This document shows positions 1 to 6,094 of a stretch of DNA of 20,763 nt, one piece after another; positions within the stretch are counted from its first letter, which is position 1, and every line of letters begins with the position of its first letter. The notes under the pieces are model-generated. The model saw only the letters and a program-made list of their open reading frames with translations, searched no databases and was not told where the DNA came from. The stretch is from Erysipelotrichaceae bacterium (GTDB taxonomy: Bacteria; Bacillota_I; Bacilli_A; Erysipelotrichales; Erysipelotrichaceae): positions 1 to 20,763 of the forward strand of contig JAFZBT010000092.1 of NCBI GenBank assembly GCA_017561615.1, in the 5' to 3' direction. A program made the position numbers and the translations under genes.

Positions 1-1410
1 CCGGTTACGGAAGAACCGATCAGCTTTGTCGTTGATGACGGCCCGCTTGCCGTTAACGACATACCGGTAAGCGTTCCGGTCACACCGGCGCCCAAGACCG
101 ACGATCAGCTGATCAAGCCGATCACCATGCCGCAGATGAAGACTCCGAAAGAGGCACATGATGAAATAAGCAGCTATGCTGACAGCATTGTGAAGGAACT
201 CGAGCAGAAGCCTGCTGATAGTCCGCAGGTAACCATTGATTACAATGAACCTGTTGAACTCGATCCCTATGCTCAGACCCAGCAGCCTGAATCTGAAGTC
301 AGCAAGCCCCTCACCATTTCCGAAGAGCATTATAACGGCTATGTTGTCTACAACAATGACAGCATTCCTTCGCTTTACCTTGATGAAAAGGAACTGGTAA
401 CCCTTCCTGAACAGCCGAATATCCCGGAAGTTGAACCGGCAATTGAGGAACCTGCGGCTGAAGTTCAGCCTCTGCAGGAAGAACAAGCACCTGAAGTTCA
501 GCCCGTGCAGGAAGAACCGGTACCTGAAGTTCAGCCCGAACCAGTTGTAGAAGAGCCATTATTCACTGTTGAACCTGATAACCCTGTCGAGCAGGTGGAA
601 GAAGTACTCCTTGATGAAGATTTCAAGCCTGTTGATATCGAACCCATTGAGGAAGAGATGCCGGTCATTTTCGAGGAACCGGTAAATAACGACATTGATT
701 ACGTCAACATCGAGGAAACTCTTGGTCAGCTCAGTGCCATTGGCGAACAGCAGCCTGTCATTGAACCTCAGGTTGCCACAGTTGAAGAACCGGCAGTCGC
801 AGTTGAAAACGAGGAAGAAACTCCGTACAGTTTCGCTGCCGATGAGACCGAGGATGACAAGTTCTTCAACAGCATCAACGAAATTCTGGATAATGTTCCC
901 GAGATCGAAAACCCGCAGCCGGCTGAACCGGAACAGGCAAGTTTCGCTCTTGAGGATACGGATACCAGTGTTGATGACATTGCCATGGCAATCTCGCAGA
1001 TGGACCTGAACAACTACAACTTCTCGGAAAAGGAAGAAGAACCGGTCGCATATCAGCCCGAGACTCAGCCTGAACCTCAGTTCGAACTGCAGCCCGAGCC
1101 GGTCAGAGAACCTGAATACAGACCGGCAAATGAAGTTGAACAGCCTGTTTACTATGATGATCCGGAAACGGTCAGCGAACTGACCGAACAGCTCCATACC
1201 GAACGAGAACTCAGAGAAGAAATGGCAGAACAGACCAAACAGCTTAAGCTGCAGATGTCTGAATACGAAAACGAGATCAACAATGCCAACAGTTCAATGA
1301 CTAAGACAAATAAGATCCTCAACTTCGTGCTGACGCTTCTGATCCTTCTGCTGTTTGCCTTCCTGCTGGTAATCGGATACTGGTTCGCTCAGGAGAGAGG
1401 ACTGATTTAG
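1..1410 (+). CDS. Acidic Pro/Glu-rich tail-anchored protein, 5'-truncated
   Basis: The frame is open from the first base of the window, so the gene starts upstream. The first in-window ATG (127) has no ribosome binding site and is probably internal. The visible 469 residues are mostly low-complexity and rich in Glu, Pro, Val and Gln, and are probably disordered and strongly acidic. They include a short tandem repeat (460-543). Towards the C-terminus there is a charged helical stretch likely to form a coiled coil (nt 1160-1300, with ELTEQLHTERELREEMAEQ). It is followed by one hydrophobic segment (nt about 1316-1385) and a short tail ending in QERGLI, which suggests C-terminal membrane anchoring with the acidic part in the cytoplasm. 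The stop lies 3 bases before cmk, so they are probably cotranscribed. I do not recognise the family; the missing N-terminus may hold a defining domain. The function is unknown. Confidence 0.75.
   Translation, partial: PVTEEPISFVVDDGPLAVNDIPVSVPVTPAPKTDDQLIKPITMPQMKTPKEAHDEISSYADSIVKELEQKPADSPQVTIDYNEPVELDPYAQTQQPESEVSKPLTISEEHYNGYVVYNNDSIPSLYLDEKELVTLPEQPNIPEVEPAIEEPAAEVQPLQEEQAPEVQPVQEEPVPEVQPEPVVEEPLFTVEPDNPVEQVEEVLLDEDFKPVDIEPIEEEMPVIFEEPVNNDIDYVNIEETLGQLSAIGEQQPVIEPQVATVEEPAVAVENEEETPYSFAADETEDDKFFNSINEILDNVPEIENPQPAEPEQASFALEDTDTSVDDIAMAISQMDLNNYNFSEKEEEPVAYQPETQPEPQFELQPEPVREPEYRPANEVEQPVYYDDPETVSELTEQLHTERELREEMAEQTKQLKLQMSEYENEINNANSSMTKTNKILNFVLTLLILLLFAFLLVIGYWFAQERGLI
460..543 (+). 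repeat. In-frame 33-bp tandem repeat (EVQP units)
   Basis: Two full 33-base units (460-492 and 493-525) and a partial third (526-543) encode EVQPLQEEQAP, EVQPVQEEPVP and EVQPEP. The unit length is a multiple of three, so copy-number change would keep the frame. The copies differ at several bases, so the repeat is not freshly duplicated. It lies in the disordered acidic part of the protein. Confidence 0.8.
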
Positions 1411-1413
1411 AGT

Positions 1414-2076
1414 ATGCGTATCAATATTGCTATTGATGGACCGAGTGCATCAGGAAAGAGCACGGTCGCCAGAGAATTATGTGAACGTCTCGGATACAAG
1501 CACCTGGATACCGGGGCAATGTATCGTTGCGTGGCTTTGAAAGTCGTTAATGACGATATTGATATTAATAACGAAAAGAAACTGAAGAAGTGTCTCAAGG
1601 ACATCGACATCAGGATCGATGATGAGGGAAAGGTCTTCCTCAATGATGAAGACGTTACTCTGAGGATCAGGACTGATGAGATATCCATGATGGCTTCCAA
1701 TGTTTCCACCAAGAAGATCGTACGTGAATTTCTGATCTCCCTTCAGCAGAAGATCGCTGAGGAGAAGGGATATGTCATGGACGGCCGGGATATCGGAACC
1801 GTGGTTCTTCCCAATGCGGAACTGAAGATCTATCTTACAGCTTCCGTTGATGCCAGAGCCAAGAGAAGATATCTCGAAAACAAGGAAAAAGGGTTAAATT
1901 CTGATCTTCAGACCCTGAAGAACGAAATCATCGCCAGGGACTATCAGGATACCCATCGTAAGTATTCACCGCTCAGACAGGCTCCCGATGCCATTCTGAT
2001 CGATTCGTCAGACATGAGCAAGGCGGAAGTCGTCGAAGAGGTGATGAGACTGGCGGAGGAATTCACCGAGGAGTAA
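1414..2076 (+). CDS. cmk: Cytidylate kinase
   Basis: Cytoplasmic kinase that phosphorylates CMP and dCMP with ATP in pyrimidine nucleotide synthesis and salvage. The protein has 220 residues, the usual length for bacterial CMP kinase. The P-loop is at residues 9-17 (GPSASGKST), followed by the family stretch LDTGAMYR (31-38) that contacts the nucleotide. The DGRDIGT motif is at 123-129, and an Arg-rich lid region (KRRYLENK) follows about 20 residues later. The ATG follows the preceding stop by 3 bases, and the purine-rich AGGAGAGAGGA (about 1391-1401) inside the end of the upstream gene can serve as ribosome binding site. der follows after 4 bases; the cmk-der pairing is common in Firmicutes. 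Confidence 0.97.
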   Translation: MRINIAIDGPSASGKSTVARELCERLGYKHLDTGAMYRCVALKVVNDDIDINNEKKLKKCLKDIDIRIDDEGKVFLNDEDVTLRIRTDEISMMASNVSTKKIVREFLISLQQKIAEEKGYVMDGRDIGTVVLPNAELKIYLTASVDARAKRRYLENKEKGLNSDLQTLKNEIIARDYQDTHRKYSPLRQAPDAILIDSSDMSKAEVVEEVMRLAEEFTEE

Positions 2077-2080
2077 GAGT

Positions 2081-3388
2081 ATGCTAGTGGGAACCGTAGC
2101 AATCGTCGGCCGTCCCAATGTTGGCAAGTCTACAGTATTCAACCGGCTGATCGGAGAAAGAGTTTCGATCGTCGATGATACTGCCGGTGTTACCAGAGAT
2201 CGTATTTACGGAAAATGTGAATGGTTGACCAAAAGTTTCAATGTCATCGATACCGGTGGCATCCAAATGGCTGATCAACCTTTTCAGATAGAGATAAGGG
2301 CTCAGGTCGACATTGCTGTCGATGAGGCCGATACGATCGTCATGATAACCGATGTCAAACAGGGCGTAACCAATGACGACATGTACATTGCCAGAATGCT
2401 GCTGAAAAGCAACAAGAAGGTAATTCTGGCTGTTAACAAGGTAGATGATCTGGCTTTAAAGGATGGAATCTATGAATTCTATTCTTTAGGTCTGGGCGAT
2501 CCGCTGCCGATCAGCGGGGTTCATGGAATCGGCATAGGCGACCTCATGGATGCCATCGTCGCTTCCTTTGAAGGCAAGGAAATCAGGGAATACCCCGGCA
2601 TGATCACCTTCGCCGTAATCGGCAGGCCGAATGTCGGCAAGAGTTCACTGGTAAATGCCCTGCTTAATCAGCAGAGAGTAATTGTCTCTGATGTTGAAGG
2701 CACGACCAGGGATGCCATTGATACGCCGTTTGAACGGGACGGAAAACATTACGTGGCCATTGATACGGCCGGCATCCGCAAGAAGGGCAAGGTCTACGAG
2801 AACATCGAAAAGTATTCCGTCATGCGGGCAATGAAGGCCATTGACAGCTGCGACGTCGTACTTTTCGTACTGGACGGCTCAACCGGCATAAACGAGCAGG
2901 ACAAGCATGTTGCCGGCTATGCCCATGAAGCCGGCAAGGGAATAATCATCGTCTACAACAAGTGGGATACCGTGGAAAAGGATCAGAATACGATGGATGA
3001 GATAACCAAGGAGATCCGCAAGGAATTCCAGTACCTGGATTATGCACCGGTCTGCTTCGTTTCCGCCCTAACCAAGGCAAAGGTTCATAACCTTTTTCCG
3101 CTGATCGATGAGGTCTATGATTATTCACAGACACGTGTTCCGACAGCGCTGCTTAATGAAGTGATTTCCGATGCTCAGATAACAACTCCGCCTCCGGCTC
3201 ATAACGGTAAGAAGCTGAAGATAAATTACGCTTCTCAGGTAGCGATTGCCCCTCCGACATTCGTTCTGTTTGTCAATGATGAGCAGCTTCTGCATTTCTC
3301 TTACCGCCGATATCTGGAAAACAAGCTCCGTGATGCCTTTGACTTCAACGGTAACCCGATCCGCATAATTGCCAGAAAGAAGAATTAA
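2081..3388 (+). CDS. der: Ribosome assembly GTPase Der (EngA)
   Basis: GTPase with two tandem G domains, needed for maturation of the 50S ribosomal subunit. The protein has 435 residues, the normal length. The first G domain has GRPNVGKST (10-18), DTGG (57-60) and NKVD (119-122). The second has GRPNVGKSS (181-189), DTAG (228-231) and NKWD (293-296). The C-terminal segment (about 350-435) matches the KH-like domain, including the basic end IRIIARKKN. All nucleotide-binding motifs are intact. The start is supported by GAGGAG at the end of cmk, 4 bases downstream of the cmk stop. No terminator is visible after the gene, so some transcripts may read into the HU gene. Confidence 0.98.
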   Translation: MLVGTVAIVGRPNVGKSTVFNRLIGERVSIVDDTAGVTRDRIYGKCEWLTKSFNVIDTGGIQMADQPFQIEIRAQVDIAVDEADTIVMITDVKQGVTNDDMYIARMLLKSNKKVILAVNKVDDLALKDGIYEFYSLGLGDPLPISGVHGIGIGDLMDAIVASFEGKEIREYPGMITFAVIGRPNVGKSSLVNALLNQQRVIVSDVEGTTRDAIDTPFERDGKHYVAIDTAGIRKKGKVYENIEKYSVMRAMKAIDSCDVVLFVLDGSTGINEQDKHVAGYAHEAGKGIIIVYNKWDTVEKDQNTMDEITKEIRKEFQYLDYAPVCFVSALTKAKVHNLFPLIDEVYDYSQTRVPTALLNEVISDAQITTPPPAHNGKKLKINYASQVAIAPPTFVLFVNDEQLLHFSYRRYLENKLRDAFDFNGNPIRIIARKKN

Positions 3389-3393
3389 ACCTG

Positions 3394-3422
3394 TTGTCCG
3401 TACTCGACCCGTATGGTAGAAT
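3394..3422 (+). promoter_or_regulatory. Sigma-A-type promoter for the HU gene
   Basis: TTGTCC (3394-3399), a 17-base spacer and TAGAAT (3417-3422), with an upstream TGG (3414-3416) that makes an extended -10. It sits in the only gap between der and the HU gene, and the AAAGGAG ribosome binding site (3431-3437) follows. The expected leader is very short. Confidence 0.75.
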
Positions 3423-3444
3423 AAGGGTGTAAAGGAGTGCTCTT

Positions 3445-3729
3445 ATGGAAGACAAGCTAAGTACAAGGGATCTTGCCGAGAGAATGTCTGAACACTTCGA
3501 CATTACCAAGAAGGCTGCCCAACTCTATGTGGATTATCTTTCTGAATTAATTGGTGAAGAGCTAAAAAATGGCAACAGCGTTTATCTTAAACATGTGGGC
3601 AAGTTAAGTGTTGTTGAGAGAAAACCTCGCGTAGGCATCAACCCGAAGACAAAAGAAAAGGTAGAAGTTCCTGCCAGAAAAGCCATCGTATTTAAGGCTG
3701 CAAAACCTCTAAAAGAAGTAATTCTGTAG
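3445..3729 (+). CDS. HU-family DNA-binding protein
   Basis: Small histone-like nucleoid protein of 94 residues, expected to bind and bend DNA as a dimer. The helical N-terminal half (LSTRDLAERMSEHFDITKKA) and the beta-arm region match HU, including RVGINPKT, where the Asn-Pro intercalating tip is conserved (usual form RxGxNPxT), and the end KAIVFKAAKPLKEVIL. One deviation is that the strongly conserved GFGxF turn before the arm reads KHVGKL here, so this is a divergent HU. It has its own extended -10 promoter, an AAAGGAG ribosome binding site (3431-3437) and a terminator directly after it, so it is a monocistronic unit suited to high expression. An IHF-like role cannot be excluded. Confidence 0.93.
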   Translation: MEDKLSTRDLAERMSEHFDITKKAAQLYVDYLSELIGEELKNGNSVYLKHVGKLSVVERKPRVGINPKTKEKVEVPARKAIVFKAAKPLKEVIL

Positions 3730-3733
3730 TTAG

Positions 3734-3771
3734 ACTCCTCTGTGGCTTTACGAAGTCATGGGGAGTTTTTT
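3734..3771 (+). terminator. Rho-independent terminator after the HU gene
   Basis: A long hairpin begins 4 bases after the stop: 5' arm 3734-3748, loop TACG (3749-3752), 3' arm 3753-3766, with one bulged T and a few G-T pairs, followed by a run of six T (3766-3771). Confidence 0.9.
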
Positions 3772-3805
3772 AATAAAATAACTCTGATTAAAGAGATACT
3801 GATAT

Positions 3806-5248
3806 ATGCATATTTCAGATATAAGAAAATACAATCGCTGTCATCAGCTTTACTGGCTGTCCAGACAGAATGAAGGAAGCCGCTTTCCTTACTTTAACAT
3901 TACCGAAGACATCTGCGAATCCATAAGCAGAAAGCTGGATATTGAATGGTACAACACCGGTAGTCCCAATCAGACTAATGATGATTCGCTGAAGCTGCTG
4001 GAATCGTCGCCCTGGCTGTTCAGAGCCCGCTTTGAGGCCTGCGGCCTGCGCGTCAAGATACCGCTGATACGCTATCAGGAAGGCCATGCCGTTCTTTATT
4101 CCATCTTACTGGCCACAGGGATAAACCCTGAAGAGTTCACGGCTCTAAGATACGAATTTGAAGTACTGGCGAAACTGGGCATTGCGGTCGATGACATCTT
4201 CATAATTCACCTTAACGGCGAATATGTGAGAGGCAAGAGCCTTGATCATCATAAACTATGGAAGATCGCGGAAAACTACCGTGACAATACGATCCTTGAA
4301 CATGTTCTTACTCTGGACATTGACCTTGAGGAAACGGTAAGGGAAATCGAGAACTATCAGCCGGAAGATCCTCAGCACAGCAGCAAGTGCTCCGGACGCA
4401 ACCGCTGCCAGTTCTACGAAGCCTGTTTCCCTCAAGAGAGCAGCTATGAGGATAACAGCATCCTTACGCTTGTATCCTCGCAATATAAGCGGCAGATGTA
4501 TTACGACGGCATCCGCTATCTGAGAGATGCCGATCCCAATCGCCTGGAAGGCAGCCGCGTACAGTATGCCCAGATCATGGCTGACCGTAACGGCGGACTG
4601 TTCTATGAGAAGCTGCTTCTGAAGCAATGGCTTGCGGAAGCGATCGTATATCCGCTTTCCTTCATCGACTTTGAATGGGATCTCTATCCGATACCGCCCT
4701 TTGAGGGCATGAAGCCGATGGACGTAAGTGTCTTCCAGTATTCACTGCATGTCTATGACGGCAGTGAACTTGCCCATTATCAGTTTGTCGGTGAAGGCGA
4801 CTGCCGCCGTAAGCTGGCGGAGTCGATGCTTGAACACATGCCTGAACAGGGAACGGTATTTGCCTATAACGCCAGGGGAGCGGAGAAGATCAGAATCAGT
4901 GAATTCGCTCAGCTGATGCCCGAACATGCGGAGAAGCTCAATGCCATAAACAGGCGGATGGTCGACATGGCAGACCCGTTCATCGGCGGTCTGATATATG
5001 ATACCCGGATGCGCGGTTCATTCACTTTGAAGGTAATAGAGGAAATCGCCGACAGCGGCCATTCATATCACGATCTGGAAGTCGCAAACGGATTCGAAGC
5101 TGTGGAGATCCACCGGCTTCTGGAAGCCAGCGACGACCTGAAAGACAGAGAGAGCTACTTTGAACGTCTGTATAAATACTGCGGACTTGACTCATATTCG
5201 CTCTACCGCGTTCTCAGCTGGCTCATCAGAATAACGGAAGATAAATAG
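3806..5248 (+). CDS. DUF2779-type putative nuclease (Cas4-like N-terminus plus RNase H-like exonuclease domain)
   Basis: Protein of 480 residues. The C-terminal half resembles DUF2779, a predicted RNase H-fold exonuclease domain: FIDFEW (286-291) in place of the usual FxDFET, FQYSLHV (310-316), YNARGAE (354-360), VDMADPF (386-392), and YCGLDS (458-463). These give candidate metal-binding acids D288, E290, D387 and D462. The N-terminal half resembles the Cas4/AddB-like portion of the same family, with C12 near the start and C195, C201 and C207 (spacing C-x5-C-x5-C), consistent with a four-cysteine Fe-S cluster. The segment expected to carry the PD-(D/E)xK acids and lysine (about 81-120) does not show them. 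IIHLNGEYVR (133-142) matches a family signature. The gene follows the HU terminator, and hpf follows by 27 bases. The biological role is unknown. I am confident of the family but not of the activity. Confidence 0.8.
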   Translation: MHISDIRKYNRCHQLYWLSRQNEGSRFPYFNITEDICESISRKLDIEWYNTGSPNQTNDDSLKLLESSPWLFRARFEACGLRVKIPLIRYQEGHAVLYSILLATGINPEEFTALRYEFEVLAKLGIAVDDIFIIHLNGEYVRGKSLDHHKLWKIAENYRDNTILEHVLTLDIDLEETVREIENYQPEDPQHSSKCSGRNRCQFYEACFPQESSYEDNSILTLVSSQYKRQMYYDGIRYLRDADPNRLEGSRVQYAQIMADRNGGLFYEKLLLKQWLAEAIVYPLSFIDFEWDLYPIPPFEGMKPMDVSVFQYSLHVYDGSELAHYQFVGEGDCRRKLAESMLEHMPEQGTVFAYNARGAEKIRISEFAQLMPEHAEKLNAINRRMVDMADPFIGGLIYDTRMRGSFTLKVIEEIADSGHSYHDLEVANGFEAVEIHRLLEASDDLKDRESYFERLYKYCGLDSYSLYRVLSWLIRITEDK

Positions 5249-5261
5249 TCTGTAAGACTAT
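5245..5261 (+). other. Small hairpin abutting the hpf ribosome binding site
   Basis: A perfect 6-bp inverted repeat, ATAGTC (5245-5250) and GACTAT (5256-5261) with a 5-base loop, includes the stop codon of the upstream gene. It ends immediately before GGGAGG (5262-5267), the hpf ribosome binding site. There is no T run, so it is not a terminator. A role in coupling or limiting hpf translation is possible but unproven. Confidence 0.35.
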
Positions 5262-5275
5262 GGGAGGAAAAATAT

Positions 5276-5797
5276 ATGAAAGTAAATGTTTATGCCAAGG
5301 ATTTGAGCGTGTCCAAGGACACCGAGCAGACACTCAGCGACAAGCTCGCGCTGATTGAAAAGTACCTGCTCATCGATGAGTCAACAACCGCTCAGGCAAT
5401 GGTAAAGAGACATGGTAACGACATTAAGCTGGAGGTGACGATCCCTTCCAAGGTAGGCTTCCTCAGATCAGAAGTAATTGACCACGACATCCGTGATGCC
5501 ATTGATAAATCGATTGAGAAACTTGAATCGCAGCTGCGCGGCCAGAAGGGCAGACTCAGCAGGAGACACAGAGAAAAACTGGCCAAGACCTTCATCGATG
5601 AAGGAGGCTATGAGGAAGAGGAGAAAGTCAAGAGAGTCAAGAGAGTGATCATTGAGGACCTTGATTCCGAAGACGCCATCATGCAGATGGAGCTGATGGA
5701 CCACAACTTCTTCGTCTACCGCGACGCCGACACCAAGATCACCTCTGTCATGTACAAGAGGGAAGACGGTGACTACGGCATCCTCGAAATCGTCTGA
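5276..5797 (+). CDS. hpf: Ribosome hibernation promoting factor, long form
   Basis: Long-form HPF of 173 residues, which binds the 30S decoding region and dimerises to pair 70S ribosomes into inactive 100S particles in slow growth or stress. Residues 1 to about 100 form the YfiA/HPF ribosome-binding domain, ending in a basic helix (SQLRGQKGRLSRRHREKL). A charged linker (about 105-125) leads to the C-terminal dimerisation domain, recognisable from MDHNFFVYRD and the YKREDGDYGILEIV ending. The presence of that domain distinguishes it from short HPF. GGGAGG at 5262-5267 sits 8 bases before the ATG. I see no clear promoter directly upstream, so it may be cotranscribed with the DUF2779 gene. A strong terminator follows. 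Confidence 0.96.
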   Translation: MKVNVYAKDLSVSKDTEQTLSDKLALIEKYLLIDESTTAQAMVKRHGNDIKLEVTIPSKVGFLRSEVIDHDIRDAIDKSIEKLESQLRGQKGRLSRRHREKLAKTFIDEGGYEEEEKVKRVKRVIIEDLDSEDAIMQMELMDHNFFVYRDADTKITSVMYKREDGDYGILEIV

Positions 5798-5802
5798 TTC
5801 AT

Positions 5803-5826
5803 AAAAGCGGCAATGCCGCTTTTTTT
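5803..5826 (+). terminator. Rho-independent terminator after hpf
   Basis: AAAAGCGGC (5803-5811), loop AAT (5812-5814) and GCCGCTTTT (5815-5823) form a perfect stem running into seven T (5820-5826). It lies 5 bases after the hpf stop. Confidence 0.93.
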
Positions 5827-5841
5827 CATGGCTTTATGAAC

Positions 5842-5870
5842 TTGCATTTAGCAGGTCGATACTCTATAAT
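5842..5870 (+). promoter_or_regulatory. Sigma-A-type promoter of the valS T-box transcript
   Basis: TTGCAT (5842-5847), a 17-base spacer and a perfect TATAAT (5865-5870), just after the hpf terminator and just before the T-box leader. Transcription should start near 5877. Confidence 0.85.
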
Positions 5871-5876
5871 CAAAAC

Positions 5877-6080
5877 AGGCGAAGAAGAGAAGCAGTATCT
5901 GAAAACCGGAAACCAGAGAATGCCGGGATGGTGAAACGGCATCAGAGGTGATCAGGGAAGTCGTCTCGGAGCTGATGGGCTGAAAAAGCAGTAAGCCTGT
6001 CCGTATTAAGGCGTTAACTTATCGAGAAGTAATTAAGGTGGTACCACGTTAAGCGTCCTTTGGTGACGCTTTTGTTTTTT
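5877..6080 (+). promoter_or_regulatory. T-box leader sensing uncharged tRNA-Val
   Basis: Untranslated leader of about 200 bases with the parts of a T-box riboswitch in order. Stem I carries AGTA (5894-5897), the AGAGA stretch (5915-5919) and a distal hairpin ATGCCG/CGGCAT (5920-5925 with 5937-5942) whose loop contains GGTG. The likely specifier codon is GTC (5960-5962, after GGGAA), a Val codon; the next triplet is also GTC, so the reading is Val either way. The T-box sequence AAGGTGGTACCACG is at 6035-6048. The antiterminator can form by AAGG (6035-6038) with CCTT (6057-6060) and ACG (6046-6048) with CGT (6054-6056), leaving a 7-base bulge starting TGGT, which complements the ACCA end of tRNA-Val. 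The competing terminator is at 6051-6080. Uncharged tRNA-Val should favour readthrough into valS. Confidence 0.95.
6051..6080 (+). terminator. Regulated terminator of the T-box
   Basis: AAGCGTC (6051-6057), a 7-base loop and GACGCTT (6065-6071), followed by TTGTTTTTT. The 5' arm overlaps the 3' half of the antiterminator, so the two structures are mutually exclusive. Confidence 0.93.
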
Positions 6081-6094
6081 GAGGAGGGGTTAGC

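Noticed and set aside
460..543. CRISPR-like repeat array
   Set aside because: The units are directly adjacent, in frame, 33 bases long and without spacers; this is an amino-acid repeat.
559..1197. Minus-strand open frame of 212 codons opposite the acidic protein
   Set aside because: The translation (rich in F, R, L, N) is the mirror of Glu/Gln/Asp codons in the repetitive sense gene. It has no domain or ribosome binding site that I can support.
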